Shown: in pieces, positions 11,791-23,344 of the stretch | Numbering within the stretch: position 1 is the stretch's first letter | How the letters are laid out: each line of letters starts with the position of its first letter | DNA from: Perognathus longimembris pacificus | Taxonomy: Eukaryota; Chordata; Mammalia; Rodentia; Heteromyidae | Reading direction: 5' to 3' | DNA length: 64,000 nucleotides | Assembly: GCF_023159225.1 (NCBI RefSeq) | Contig: NC_063176.1 | Span: 36,574,786 to 36,638,785, forward strand | The notes under the pieces: model-generated | Databases searched by the model: none | Told to the model about the DNA's origin: nothing | Seen by the model: only the letters and a program-made list of their open reading frames with translations | Program-made: the position numbers and the translations under genes

Positions 11791-13426
11791 TTTAAAAGGA
11801 GAAGACCGAGGAATGACTTCTAATGACTGAGAAGAAAAATTTTAAGCCATCAAGAATGATCACCTAGTAGGAAATACTTTCAAATTCAAGCCAAACTACA
11901 ATTCCATTTCAAATGTATTATCATGTATTACAATCATATTTCCCTTCTAAGAATCCCTATCAAGAATTATCAAGAATCCTTATGCAAGAATTATAAGCAC
12001 CAGAATTACAAACACAAGGATCCAGACTTATTCTTTGCTTTAAAAAAATACATTCAAATTGCAAAATAGCATAGAAATCAAATTACATCATACAGATAAA
12101 CTTTTTAACCCTCTTTTTAAGACTTTTCCAATTTTTAATACATCCTGACAGGCAGTCTTACAAATGCCAAACAAATCATCCCAATGCCCATTTTACCCTC
12201 AGGTTTCCAATGTCCATCAGCAAGGAACAGACAAAGATAGGCCTCCATTGGCCCGTCCTACAGTAGGGGCAAATACCCATCTGACTCCTTAGGGCTCCAT
12301 GAACTGCCTTTGTGTCAGCTTACTCTTTTTCTAACACGTGTGGACTCGCCCCTTTGGCCTGCCTCACCAGACATAGACCAGCTAAGCCGCGCCTTTGCCA
12401 GTTCACCCCTCAACCCCGAAGGTAGACAGACAGGCCCATCGTAAGTTTTCCTGTCCTTTCATTTGGACCTCTGACTGAGAAACCAGAAGCAGTTCTTTAA
12501 CAGTGATAAACATTAATATCCAAATTTCTGACATTTAGCCTCAAATTTGTAAGCAGTGAGGGAAATAAATTTCAAATTCCCGATGCCTTTTGTAAAGCCA
12601 GATAACTTGATTACACTGCAAACAAACTAACACATTAAGATACCAATATTTTGCAACTGCAAATTAAAGACATTTTCTGATTAAACTAAAATTCCTCTTT
12701 AAAGCAATGCAAAAATCCTTTCTCTCTTTTTCTTTGTTTCTTTCTCTCTTTTCCTCTAAAATTGATTTTTTTTTTCACCAATTATCTCTTCCTTCTGAGG
12801 CTGAGTGGAAAAAAACCACTGCTTCTTTGAGTGGCGTATTTACTTATGATGACCACTTTTGGACATCATCCAGATGGGTTTTCCAGAACGGACATGGCAG
12901 CCAAGCAATGTGGAAAGCAGCAGAAGCTGAGATCCAAATGCTTAGGTTAAACTCCATTGCACAAAGCAAGGTAGGACTAGGACAGTCAGATGTCTCCTAG
13001 AAAAGAGGGAATGTAGGCACTCGTAATAAGGCATACACACATTCCCAGATTCTTGCATGTTAATGTTCAACTCTTTTCACAAATGCTAGGGTTTTCAGAG
13101 CAGAAGTGCTGGCACAATTGGACAGAAACCAACTTCACTTGAATGTGGAACACTTATTTCTACTCACAACTGAATCACAGTGACAAATCCAAAGTGAGGT
13201 TAAAAAAACAAACACAATAACAGGAGAACACTATTTCTACATTTAACTTATGCATGTTTTGAGTCACCCTTAGAAAAGCAATGGTGAGTCAGAAGAAACA
13301 ACCCACCCCCCAATCGAATTTCTGTGAGGTAGCCCATAAACCCATCTGCTTCAACCGATACAAAATAATAAAAATTTTTTAGAATCAGGATTTTAGTACT
13401 CTAAATTTTTAAAATGTTATTCAAAT
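11791..13426. other. Unassigned sequence between two related LTRs
   Basis: Low gene potential. A somewhat GC-richer block at about 12180-12480 could be a remnant of another retroelement, but no motif supports this. A CT-rich/poly(T) tract lies at 12715-12775. Confidence 0.35.
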
Positions 13427-13596
13427 ACAGTGGGTTGAACTCAGAACCTGAGTGCTATGTCTTAGATTTTCACTCTAGCTTGATGCTCTATATCATTTGA
13501 GCCATGTCTGCACTTGGAGCTTTTTCATGTTTAGTTGGAGATAGGAGACACTTGGATTTGTCTTCCAGGGCTGGCTTCAAACCTTGATTCTTAGAT
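13427..13596 (-). mobile_element. B1/Geo composite SINE, truncated by an LTR
   Basis: Antisense Geo half and part of the B1 half, stopping at CTTGATTCTTAGAT exactly where the LTR begins (TGTTATGCC at 13597). The missing part of the B1 half is not found on the far side of the LTR, so sequence was lost or rearranged there. Confidence 0.8.
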
Positions 13597-14070
13597 TGTT
13601 ATGCCAAGTCACGAAATGACCACCAAGAAGACCACCGAGGCTCAGACGTTCCGAAATGCAAAAGCAAGGCAAGGCTTTATTCAGGCGAGCTGCAACTTGG
13701 GCCTTGGCCTACCCCCCGACACAGCAGAGGTTAGGAGGAAGCCCCGAGCTGCGATTGCACAGGGCTTATAAAGGCAAAAAACAAAGTTACAACAATCAGG
13801 TGTTCAAGCAAGCAAGATTAGGACACAGGTACAAATCTGATTGGCTCAGGGCTTGAGGCACAGGACTCGAGGCATTCTGGGGGCAGTTAGAGTTAAGCAT
13901 TCCCAGCGGTTAGAGTTCTTGACCGGCTGGGCCCTAATAAGCTTGTTCTGGATTTGCTCACAGTTTAAACAGACAACAAAATGGGGGCTGCTTGTCTGGG
14001 TCCCGCTGTTCTCTGTTTAGAAAAACCAACCAGAAACAGAGTAATGTATTGTCTGGTTCAAGCACAAATA
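13597..14070 (-). mobile_element. Solo LTR related to the one at 11.0 kb, opposite orientation
   Basis: On the minus strand it ends GACTTGGCATAACA like the first LTR. It shares the CCAAT box, TATAAG, AATAAA and the same R/U5 order. It has only one copy of the 39-bp U3 unit that is tripled in the 11.0-kb LTR. The U3 end beyond about 13960 does not match the first LTR, so the outer border is uncertain and no matching 4-bp duplication was found. Confidence 0.85.
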
Positions 14071-14071
14071 T

Positions 14072-14328
14072 GCCAAGCACCAGTGGTTCAGGCATGGAAT
14101 CCTATCTACTCAGGAGGCTGAGATCTTAGGATCACAGCTCATAGCCAGCCCAGGCAGGAATCTGTGAGACTCTTACTATCTCCAATAAACTGCTCAGAAA
14201 AAACTGGAAGTGGTGCTGTGGCTCAAGTGGTAGAGCCTTGAGTACAGAGAGGCTCAGACCAGAGTCCAGCCCAGGCCCTGAGTTTAAGGCCCAGGACCAA
14301 CCAAAAAAAAAAAAAAAAAAAAAAAAAA
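14072..14328 (+). mobile_element. B1/Geo composite SINE
   Basis: Sense copy with B1-like left half (CTCAGGAGGCTGAGATCTTAG), Geo right half (GTGGCTCAAGTGGTAGAG) and an A tail of about 28 bases. It begins where the LTR sequence ends. A short internal duplication-like CAGACCAGAGTCCAGC sits in the Geo half. Confidence 0.9.
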
Positions 14329-14634
14329 GAGAGCGAGAGAGAAAAGAAAAGCTGATTAAATCTTAAACTAAATATATTGTAATACTGACTTTTGACAGAG
14401 ATTATTGCATTTGCAGCAATAATTTGAGACTGGGAGTTGGGAGGTAATCTGAGTAGTAAAACCCCCAATAATAGTTTGAGATTGTAATTTTTAAACTCCA
14501 TGCCAAAGCCAAGAAAGTTCCAGATAATAATTAGACTTGCCAGATTATTATTACTATGTGGAGGAAGAGCCACAGCAGGGTCAGTTGTGACGCACTGCCC
14601 ACACAGAAGGGTTTTGTTGGGAACCTGAGTGGCT

Positions 14635-14722
14635 TCCCTTCCCTCCCCTCCCCTCCCTCTCTTCCCCTCCCCTCCCCTCCCCTCCCTTACCTCCCCTCTT
14701 CTCCCCTCCCCTCCCCTCCCCA
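14635..14722. repeat. (CCCCT)n pyrimidine-rich pentanucleotide repeat
   Basis: Imperfect CCCCT/CCCTC units. The strand asymmetry (all pyrimidine on plus) could favour triplex structure. Open frames on both strands here are repeat artefacts. Confidence 0.92.
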
Positions 14723-15240
14723 CTTCTTTGCACTGTGCCCTCCCACAGCACAGCTCCCCTCCCCCAGCTAGGGCATGCAGACAGAAAGAAATGCATCAAG
14801 AAAGCTTGAGAGGCATCTAGACCACTAAATAGACCTAGTCTTTTTTCAGAGGGTGAGGTTTCTTTGTGAATGTTTAAAAGTGGGGTAAGGTTGGCCCTCA
14901 GATCACAAATGTAGACTGAATGAGGCTTCTTTCAGTAAGACAAACCCAGCCAGTGCTGGAAGATGGCAGGCCCCAACTGAGGTGAAGGGATGGGGGAGGC
15001 TGTGGCCCTGCCCTCAATGATTGGTTCCTTCAGCGTCCAGGCCCATGTTTCCTGCATTACACAGACAATGGCTTCTTCTGTATGTGCCTTCAGAAGTGAG
15101 CTCAGATTCTGGACCAAGAAGAGGTTCGGTGAGGCTTGAAAAAGCATCTTGACCTTAATTCACTCTGTGCTAAGGCATCCCAGCACAACTCAGCTGCCCT
15201 CACCATATTGATAGAGCAGGGTACACCTCAGAGCATTAAT

Positions 15241-15467
15241 CAGGAGGAGGAGGAGGAGGAGGAGAAGGAGGAGGAGGAGGAGGAGGAGGAGGAGGAGGAG
15301 GAGGAGGAGGAGGAGGGGGAGGAGGAGGAGGAGGAGGGGGAGGAGGAGGAGGAGGAGGAGGAGGGGGAGGATGGAGAGGAGGAGGAGGGGGAGGATGGAG
15401 AGGAGGAGGAGGAGGAGAGGGAGGATGGAGAGGAGGAGGAGGAGGGGGAGGAGGAGGGGGAGGGAGC
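15241..15467. repeat. (GGA)n trinucleotide repeat, about 227 bp
   Basis: Long purine tract of GGA with GGGGGA and GGATGGAGA interruptions. It reads as poly-glutamate on plus and poly-proline on minus. These open frames are a consequence of the triplet repeat and not evidence of a gene. Confidence 0.97.
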
Positions 15468-15587
15468 AAAGCTGTTATTCTGTCTGCTCTACTTCCCATT
15501 CCCAACAAGCAACAGCAGGCTGGGTCCCCTTTTTCTCTGTTTAGATGGAAAATGCAAAAAAATTAAAAAGAAAAGCATTTATGGCAG

Positions 15588-15700
15588 CTAGGCATAGTGA
15601 CACATGCCTATACTCTCAACACTCAGTAGGTTGAGTCAGGAAGGAAACCTGTGTGTTCTGGCAAAAATGAATTACTGCTCAACAAGAAGACACACAGTAA
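15588..15700 (+). mobile_element. Old B1-like monomer
   Basis: GCTAGGCATAGTGACACATGCC followed by CAGTAGGTTGAGTCAGG resembles a diverged B1 body. No Geo half and no clear tail. Confidence 0.55.
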
Positions 15701-16235
15701 GATAGCATCACTAATCCTGCCATAGTTTAAAGATGATCACCTGTAGTCATGTTTCTCAAGTAGTTAAATGTTTTGTGCATGTGTGTTGGTGCATTGACTC
15801 CTATGCTGAGAATTGCTAAGAAGCAGTGTTTGGAATTTTCCATATGAATGGTAAATGTGGTTCCTGTGAATAGATGCGTTTAATGCTCATGCTAGTCACC
15901 AAGTGAGAAGACTTACTTTGGCAATGGGTTCGAGGTCTTTCATCATTCTCATTTGCTTTTGAATCTCACACCCTGGAAATTAGCAACACACTGTCACAAA
16001 ATAAAGAACTGTCAGCATGTTTTAGCCTGACTTGTATTGGAAGATTCAAGATTTCCAAGACTATACCATGTAACCGGTCTCCTCTTGCACTAGTTTACTT
16101 TATTAAAAAAATGGGTAGACTAGCTTTTTCTTCTTGAGCAGTAAACCTAAATTTGCAGAACTAAACTGAGCAAAGATAGATTTCTTATATACTCCATTAT
16201 GTCCCCTGATGAGCCCAAATTCATAGATTCGTATA
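15701..16235. other. Unassigned sequence
   Basis: AT-rich, with no recognised feature. Confidence 0.4.
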
Positions 16236-16420
16236 AAGTCCCTAGTTGACCTTAGGGCTCCCTCTTGCTGTTGTACATTCTATGGCTTGGGCAGATGTAC
16301 ATTGCTAGGTCTACCATTGTGGCATCAAACAGAGTAATTTCACTGCCCTACAAATCATCTGAACTTCCCCTACTCATCCCTACTTCCCACACCCTTGAAA
16401 GCTGGAAATCTGCTGTTATG
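16236..16420 (-). mobile_element. Ancient L1 (L1M-like) fragment
   Basis: TTGTACATTCTATGGCTTGG, then AGAGTAATTTCACTGCCCTA, matches in order the antisense 3' region of old mammalian L1 elements as I remember them. It overlaps in content with the longer copy at 25.4-26.2 kb. Confidence 0.6.
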
Positions 16421-16841
16421 ACTGGTATGAATAACTCCAGAGCAATCCAGTAAATGTGAGCATGATTCAAATTAAGCTTCCATTGATTTGTCTAATTGAT
16501 TGATTGGACATCCATGGGAAATGTACTGTGAGCCTCATACTTCCTAGGCAGGTGTGCTATTACTTGAGCCACACCCTCAGCCCAAACTCCTCTATCAGCA
16601 GGCTCATGTACTTCCATATTTATGGAAACTGATTGTTTTTTCTCAGTATTGTTTCATGATCAGTTTCCATATGCAAGCAGAGTCCACACATTGCTGATCT
16701 TGTTCCAGTGTGTTGTAAGGATAAATGACTTTGAACTGCTCTGATCTTTCGGGATAACTTGGCCTGTGGTTACCAGATGTCACATTTAGGGGCTGGGGGT
16801 AGGAAACAAAGGCATGAAACACACTCGTTTCATACTGTTTG

Positions 16842-16982
16842 GCACTTAAGCCACCATTCATCCAGTCCAGCACTTTGCTGGTTGATTATAAAGAGAATCT
16901 CACAGACTTCTTCCTTGGTTGGCTCTGAACTGCAGTCGCAGTCCTCAGATCCCAGCCTCACGAAGAGCTCCGTTTTATAGTC
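16842..16982 (-). mobile_element. Partial B1/Geo SINE
   Basis: Antisense remnant comprising the end of the Geo half (CACTTAAGCCACC) and most of the B1 half (GGCTCTGAACTGCAGTCGCAG, CAGATCCCAGCCTC). Confidence 0.6.
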
Positions 16983-17828
16983 ATGATCCTACTGGCAAAC
17001 AACTTGAAATATTTTTAACCATTCTCCTAAATTAGCAATTCAGTACTCATTTATCTTAGTTACAGCATTTTATTACATCTAACTTTTATTCAGGGCTCTG
17101 GATTTACAGTTTCAGTACTTCAGTGATACTTTACATGGATTTATAACATCTCTGAAATTGAGTTAGAGTCAGTGTTGGGATAACACTTCTTGCATTCACT
17201 TTCCTCCATCCCTGGCCTGGTATCTGCCTGCCATCTTGCTATTTTGCCCATAATTTGCAGCCTTCTGGCAGTTCTAGCAAGCCACACCTTGACAGCAGGG
17301 ACCAGGCCAGCACAGGCACATGCTGCTGGTGGGTGGGGAGGTCTTCTCATCTGGGAACACCTCCCAGACAGAAAAGGGAAATGAACACACTGTGAAGGGA
17401 TGTGTGTCTTCAGCCTCTCTCTCCCTCCATGTGGGGTGTGTCTGGTTTAGGGTGTCTGCAGGTCACACCTCCTGGATCAGGCCCTTAGGACACAAAGACC
17501 AATGGAAGGAAGAGGCCTTGAGCTCCTCCATTCACAGTGGCTCTTAGCAGCTAACCTACTGGGCATTTCAGTGCAGATCTGCTCTAAATTGATTTGCACA
17601 AGTTGATGTGAGGCGTACATAGCACGATGAAGAAGGGTGTACTTGCAGTTTTAGCAGACCACAGTCAAAGGCATGCTCAGGAGCCTATGCTCTCAGCCAG
17701 CTGCTCACAGAGCCATTCTGCTTCCCCCTCCAGTCCAGAGCTAACCGTGTAGGATTCAGGTTCATCTTCTCAACCAGTCTCAAAGAATTAAGAGCTTGAA
17801 AGATTGAGTAGAAAGGAGAGAGAAGCCT
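16983..17828. other. Unassigned sequence
   Basis: No recognised repeat or convincing exon. Small open frames overlap on both strands around 17190-17550 without motifs. Confidence 0.4.
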
Positions 17829-17897
17829 AGAGAGAGAGAGAGAGACAGACAGATAGAAAGGAGGGGGGAACAGAGAGAGAGGGGGAGAGAGAGAGGA
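17829..17897. repeat. (GA)n-rich tract
   Basis: Imperfect GA/GACA/GATA repeats with G-rich interruptions. Confidence 0.9.
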
Positions 17898-18384
17898 CAG
17901 AAGCAGTATAATCCCCTGACTAGAGTCAAGGTGGATGCCTTGTCTTTTAGGTTTGACCAGATGAAAAAGGAGAGGTGCCAACACTAAAGGAAAAGGACAC
18001 AGGCCCCAAAGAAGTTTATTCTAAAAGCTAAAAGAGCAAAGCTTCTTGGAGGAGAAGCTCCAGGGCCTGGTGACCATTGGTGTAAAGAAGCTGGTCTCCC
18101 TTGCTTCCTGCGCCCTCCCCCACACCCGCCCTGTGCAGAACCCTGCCTCCCCTGGGCAGTTGACAGTTATTGGATGGAGACCCCCCCCCCGCCCCCGCTC
18201 GCATCTTTCCCAAAGCTATTCAGGTACTTCAGGATCTCCCCCAGTGGGGAAGCAGTGAAGTTTTAAAGACATCAGGAGATGATGGAGCACCTCCCTCCAG
18301 AGGGATTCATAAAACAGCAGAGCTGAGAGCTAGTCTATGGTAAAGGAGAGTGTGTCAGCTACTGCCTATACGCATACAGAAAAT

Positions 18385-18582
18385 GGTCATTTGATGGACA
18401 CTGAGGGCTTACACCTGGAATCCTAGATGGCTGAGGATCTTGGTTTAAAGTCATTCCAAGCAGAAGAAGGCCCTGTGATTCTGAATTGACCAGCAGAAAG
18501 GTAGTGGAACTATGATTCAAGTTGTAGAGTGCTATCCTTGAGTGGAAAAGCTAAGGCACAATGCCCAGGCATTGGGGATTTG
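18385..18582 (+). mobile_element. Diverged B1/Geo SINE
   Basis: GGGCTTACACCTGGAATCC followed by a Geo half with AGTTGTAGAGTGCTATCCTTG. Strongly mutated. Confidence 0.65.
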
Positions 18583-18723
18583 GGAGAGAAATGTTAATTT
18601 AGTCTAAAATGATTTTATTTAATACAAAAACAGGACCGCTTCCTCCCAAGTGTGGGATGGATTGTGGAACAGTGAATAGGCCACGAACCAAAGGGATTCA
18701 TTGAGCTGCTTGAAGAGCCAGGA

Positions 18724-18943
18724 TAGGCTGGGAATATAGCCTAGTGGCAAGAGTGCTTTCCTCATATACATGAAGCCCTGGGTTCGATTCCTCAGCACCA
18801 CATATGTATAAAAGGCCAGAAGTGGTGCTGTAGCTCAAGTGGCAGAGTGCTAGCCTTGAGCAAAAAGAAGCCAGGGTCGGTGCTCAGGCCCTGAGTTCAA
18901 GCTCCAGGACTGGCCAAAAAAAAAAAAAAAAAAAAAAAAAAAA
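18724..18943 (+). mobile_element. IDL-Geo dimeric SINE
   Basis: Full-length; the left monomer B box reads GGTTCGATTCC. A tail of about 27 bases. No convincing flanking duplication. Confidence 0.95.
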
Positions 18944-19004
18944 GCCCTGAATGGTAATCAGTGAGTACAGAAGTGGTCAACTAACTTCTAGACTTTCTAA
19001 GGTA

Positions 19005-19170
19005 ATGTTTTTTTTATAAAGGTGATATACAGAGGGATTACAGTTATGTAAGTCAGGTAATGAGCACTTTTTTTTTTTGACAATGCCAGCCTTCTCTCAC
19101 TACTTGCCAATTTTTCCCCTCCCATCCCTACCCACAAGTTGTATAGTTCATTTGCAACTTGGTGTGTTTG
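19005..19170 (-). mobile_element. Old rodent L1 3' end
   Basis: Reading the minus strand, AACTGTAATCCCTCTGTATATCACC followed by an A-rich end is the terminal 3' UTR block seen again at 11.7, 44.8, 45.4 and 56.6 kb. Only the 3' end is recognisable, and its 5' extent is unclear. Confidence 0.65.
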
Positions 19171-19847
19171 GATGGGAGGCTGTGGGAGGCCATTAATCTC
19201 ACAATTGGACTCAGTAAGGCTGGGTAGGTGGTAGGTGGGCAAATCATGGAAGTCCTTAAAAGTCTGGTTGTATCAAATATTCTAGACCATATTCTGAGAG
19301 TTCTGCAGGGAGCCAGAGTCTCAGTTCATTGAGGGAGATTCCTGAGACCCTGTGCGTAAGTCAGACTGAAGTAGGGAAACACAAGTAGGGAGACTAGGTA
19401 AGAGATTGGGGCCTAGTTCTCAACCCTCATAGTGGACAAGGACATCGATGATCCTTCAGTCAGAAGGCTTGCTTACTTGGTAAAATGAGATGATTGACAG
19501 CAGTAGACAACAAACAGGCAACCATTGCATTATATACAGTTTGAAAGGCTCCCAGAGACACAGGCTGTCCACAAAAGGGCAATATCCAGACTCCAAGAAT
19601 AGGTTCAAGAGCAAAGAAAACACACTTTTGGTAGGAGAACGTGCAAACCTGGTGTTTGGACATGTGCTCTGTGGGCTACTGGTGTTTGTCGCCTGAGAAG
19701 TATGGGTTTTCTGAACATGAAAGAAACTATCACACGTTTTCATTTGGGTAGCATTATATGATTTTCACAATATGTACACATATACAGATACATATGTACC
19801 TATATGAAATCTATTATTTTGCACACTTAAAACCTATGCTCAATTTT
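19171..19847. other. Unassigned sequence
   Basis: No recognised element. Overlapping short frames on both strands without motifs. Confidence 0.35.
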
Positions 19848-20056
19848 TTGTGTGCGCTATTCTTAGTGCTTGCACTCAGAGTGGGCCTGGATGCTGTCCC
19901 TAAGTTTGTATGCTCAAGGCTAACACTCTATCCCTTGAGCCCCAGCTCCACTTCCAGCCCATTTTGTGGCTATTTAAAAGCCTCAATGACTTTCCTGCCA
20001 AGGCTGGCTTTGAACCATGATCCTCAGATCTTGGCCTTCTGGGTAGATAAGATTGT
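19848..20056 (-). mobile_element. B1/Geo composite SINE
   Basis: Antisense dimer with inverted Geo half (CTCAAGGCTAACACTCTATC) and B1 half (GGCTTTGAACCATGATCCTCAG). Confidence 0.8.
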
Positions 20057-20383
20057 TAATATTGTCTCATGATCAGAATGCAAGATACCCCTTACCACTT
20101 ATGCATATTGACTCTTAATATGGTAAAGTCTAAGAAGTGAACAGTTTTAAGGCAGACCATCACTCCTCAAGAGTCCTTTGTAAGTCAGAGACTACGTGAG
20201 TGTTCGTGTGTTTAACATCAAGTCAGTAGATCTAGGACTGGCTGAGGCTTTTGTGTAGAATTCCTTTCTTTCTCTTTTCTTCTCTGTCTCTTTTTCTTTA
20301 TCTCTGCCTTTCTATTTATTTCTTTTATCTCTTGTTTCCCTGATCCATACATTAACAAAAAGCAACAGGAACAAAAAAATCTA

Positions 20384-20562
20384 GCGGAGTGCTAATGGTT
20401 CATGCCTGTAATTCTAGCTACTCAGGAGGCTGAGATCTAAGAATTGCAGCTTGAAGCAAGCTGTGCCCTAAGACTCTTACATCCAATTAAGCTAGGTATA
20501 GATCTTTGCTCCAGTGTCAGTGTGAGGATTAAACAAAAAAGCTAAGTAACAGTGCCCAGGCT
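20384..20562 (+). mobile_element. B1/Geo SINE, 5' part (split by LTR)
   Basis: Sense copy ending at AGTGCCCAGGCT. The missing 3' end resumes at 21002 after the LTR, with GGCT repeated. A pyrimidine-rich TTTCTTTCTCTTTTCTTCTC tract lies upstream at 20265-20345. Confidence 0.85.
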
Positions 20563-21001
20563 TGTAGGGGTCTCAGCCCCCAGCGCTCTCCCAGCCAGTG
20601 GGAGAGACAGGGAACACAACCAGCCACCCCCTCACTGGAGGACAATCGGACAGAGTCTGGGAGAGGGCCTCGCACAATCTTGCTTTATTTGGGAGGAGCT
20701 TCGGCCTTTAAAGCGGCAGGAAGGGGAGGGGGTGTAGCCACACCTAGCTAGGGACTGAGGGGAGGCCTGAGCTGTCTGTCAAGGGTGGAGGGCTGAGGGA
20801 CCAATCCTAAGAGGAGGCCTAATTATACGTCACAGCCCACAGGACTGCCTCTGGGTTCACCACCAGGCGCCATCCTGGCCACAGGCGGTCCCAAGGCTGG
20901 GAGGCGTGGCCAGCTAGAACCACCTTTCCGGTTCCGTGTAATAGCCACACATGACGCCGGGGCTGGAAGGCAGGCAGGGCCAGCCAGGCGTGCCCCACAC
21001 A
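20563..21001 (-). mobile_element. Solo LTR (class I ERV) inside a SINE
   Basis: A 439-bp LTR on the minus strand: its 5' end TGTGTGGGGC lies at 21001 and its 3' end GACCCCTACA at 20563. The 4-bp target duplication GGCT lies at 20559-20562 and 21002-21005. In LTR orientation an inverted CCAAT box precedes a TTTAAAG TATA-like box, then AATAAAGC. The family is different from the 11.0-kb LTR. No internal viral sequence is left. Confidence 0.92.
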
Positions 21002-21035
21002 GGCTGTGAGTTCAAGTTCTAGTACTGTCATACAC
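21002..21035 (+). mobile_element. B1/Geo SINE, 3' remainder
   Basis: GGCTGTGAGTTCAAGTTC is the B-box end of the Geo half split by the LTR. Confidence 0.8.
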
Positions 21036-21958
21036 ATACAAAAAATTACTTATATATGGTTATAGAATGATAAATTTAAAACTCATAGCTTTGTAATTCT
21101 TACTATTTTCAAAATGAACAAAAGCAGATGTTTCTCTCCAGGTACCTCATCAGCAAATCAGTCAAAAAGAACTGAGAGGCAGGCTAGTCAGTCCATATAT
21201 ATACACATATTTGTACATTGATCTAATAGTTTATACATTAGACAATGATGTATTTGTTAAAAGAAGTGATAGAAGTGAGAAGGACGGGGAACAATTACAT
21301 GAAAACATTTTAATGCACAGGTTTGTGGCAGTACACTGGGGAGGCTTACTGTAAGCTCTAGCCCATCTGGCATCTAAGGCTTGATTTGAAGTTAGTTGAG
21401 CTTCCTGTTGTCATGGCTTCCTTGGTTGGAAGTCATCCATCCATTTCAAAGTGAAAGAGGAGAAACTATTTTTGAAATGCATTAGTCTGCAGAATGTACT
21501 TGATAAGCAGATTTCACCACATAGAAAGGCTTTGTTTTTAGGAAAGCTGAAACAAATAAGGAAAGTAACCTAGAATGATTGACTTTAATAGAAAGGACAC
21601 AAACAAATGCCAGGTCATTTTATGGAAATCATTGCAGAAACATTTTCCCATCATTAGTCTTTGTGTGTTTGAGTCCTTTGGTGGGTTTCTAGTTGTAGCT
21701 ATTTTCTGTGATTAACCCAACTGCAATATGCCAGGAACCCTGGCAACTTTTCCAAAGCTCTTGAGAACTGGATCAACTAATAATCAAATCTAAGATATCC
21801 AAATGGCTTTGGAGCCAGGCTCCTACCTCATTCAAAGGTGCTGCATTGGAAGCCTGGAAGCTTATAGCACAATGAATATATACTGCTGGTCAGCAGCTTG
21901 GGAGCACACCACCATTCTCATTTAAGAAGAGAGTCTGAACTGGGGATGTAGCTCAGAT
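21036..21958. other. Unassigned sequence
   Basis: Mostly AT-rich DNA without recognised repeats. An ID-like scrap (CTGGGGATGTAGCTCAG) is present at about 21938-21956. Confidence 0.35.
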
Positions 21959-22145
21959 ATTCCAGCAGCAGCAAAAGAAGAACAGAAGAAGGGAAATATG
22001 AAAGTATAAACAGAAGATGGACAGGAAGGAGGAGGAGGTGGAAGAATAAGAGGAAAGAAGGAGAAGACTAGAAGAAGAAGGTGGAAGAGGAAGAGTTAAA
22101 GGGGGAGGAGAAGGAATAGAAAAAGGAGAGAAGGAAGAGACAGGA
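21959..22145. repeat. Purine-rich GAA/GGA low-complexity tract
   Basis: Imperfect AGAAGAAG and GGAGGAGG runs follow directly after the ID-like scrap at 21938, as if grown from a SINE tail. Confidence 0.85.
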
Positions 22146-22378
22146 AAGAATAGAACCCAAATAAACATAATTGGGAAAGCATGTCTGCACAAGAGTTTTC
22201 AATATCTATGATAATTCATATCATGTTTAAATGACTTTTAATGGATTGATAGTTTTTCAGAATTTATATTCATTTCTTTAAAAATGAGTTGGGTCCACAA
22301 TGTATTAATTGGGTCACACACAGTTTATAGATATGTTAAAATTTGTGTTTTGTGCATGCATCTAGTACTTCTTTACAG

Positions 22379-22380
<2 letters not shown>

Positions 22381-22427
<47 letters not shown>
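22381..22427. repeat. (AT)n microsatellite
   Basis: 23 uninterrupted AT units, capable of hairpin or cruciform formation. Confidence 0.97.
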
Positions 22428-22430
<3 letters not shown>

Positions 22431-22499
22431 TGTGTATGGATCAAAAGAGGGAGAGAATCAACTGTTCTGAATGATCATAGTTTAAAATATATACCTATG

Positions 22500-22698
22500 G
22501 GGCTGGGAATGTGGCTTAGTAGTAGAGTGCTTGCTTCGCATGCATGAAGCCCTGGGTTCGAGTCCTCAGCACCACATAAACAGAAAAAGCCCAAAGTGGC
22601 ACTTTGGTTCAAGAGGTAGAGTGTAAGCCTTGAGCAAAAAGAGCCTCAGGGACAGGCCTTAGGCCCTGAGTCCCAAGCCCCAGGACTGGGGAAAAAAA
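22500..22698 (+). mobile_element. IDL-Geo SINE (older subtype)
   Basis: The left monomer reads GGAATGTGGCTTAGTAGTAGAG and GCATGCATGAAGCCC, the 'GTGGCTTAGTGGTAGAG' variant also seen at 34.1, 55.9 and 57.6 kb. Short A tail. Confidence 0.92.
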
Positions 22699-23344
22699 GA
22701 CCCACAATATTTCTGGCAGATCTTACCCTTCCTCAGCGCTTTGCTATGTTATTAATGGCATTCCTCAAACAAATGCTTCACACATTTCCTTAGTGTGAAT
22801 GTCAGCATCAGCTACCACCGGGCACCATCTGTATTCAGCATCCTGTGTCCTGAGTACCACTGGTGGTTTTTGTGAGGATCTCAGCAGGAGAGATAAATAA
22901 ACTGGTGGAGATACTGTAGTATCCCAGAGGAAGAGCCAGTATCTAAGCTTATTGTTCCCACTGTTCCCAGAATTCCAGGATGGCACAGGGAAGCCTGGCT
23001 GGCAACCTCCTCTTCTCTGGGGCATACACTGACATGTAAACCCAGAAGCAGTGTGGTTACTTATGCCTGGAGTGTTCCAAAACCCTTAATGGAAATAATT
23101 CAAGTAACTCATTATCCTCAAACCCCTGATTCCAGGAGCTACAGCTCACTGTCACCAATAAGTGAAGATGACACTGGTCCTCCCTCCCTACCTATGAGCT
23201 TATCTTTGTAATCTTCTTCACCTGGTCAGACTCATTACTATTATTATTCATTGTTATTATTGGCAGATCTAGTGTTTACACTGGCTTTGCATTTGCCAGG
23301 AAGGTGTTCTGCTTGAGGGAATGGCTCAAGCTCTTCTTTGCTCT
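22699..23344. other. Unassigned sequence
   Basis: No recognised element or credible exon. Confidence 0.35.

Noticed and set aside
15136..15591. 151-codon acidic plus-strand frame and the matching 90-codon proline frame on minus
   Set aside because: Both are created by the GGA triplet repeat; there is no non-repeat domain or exon signal.
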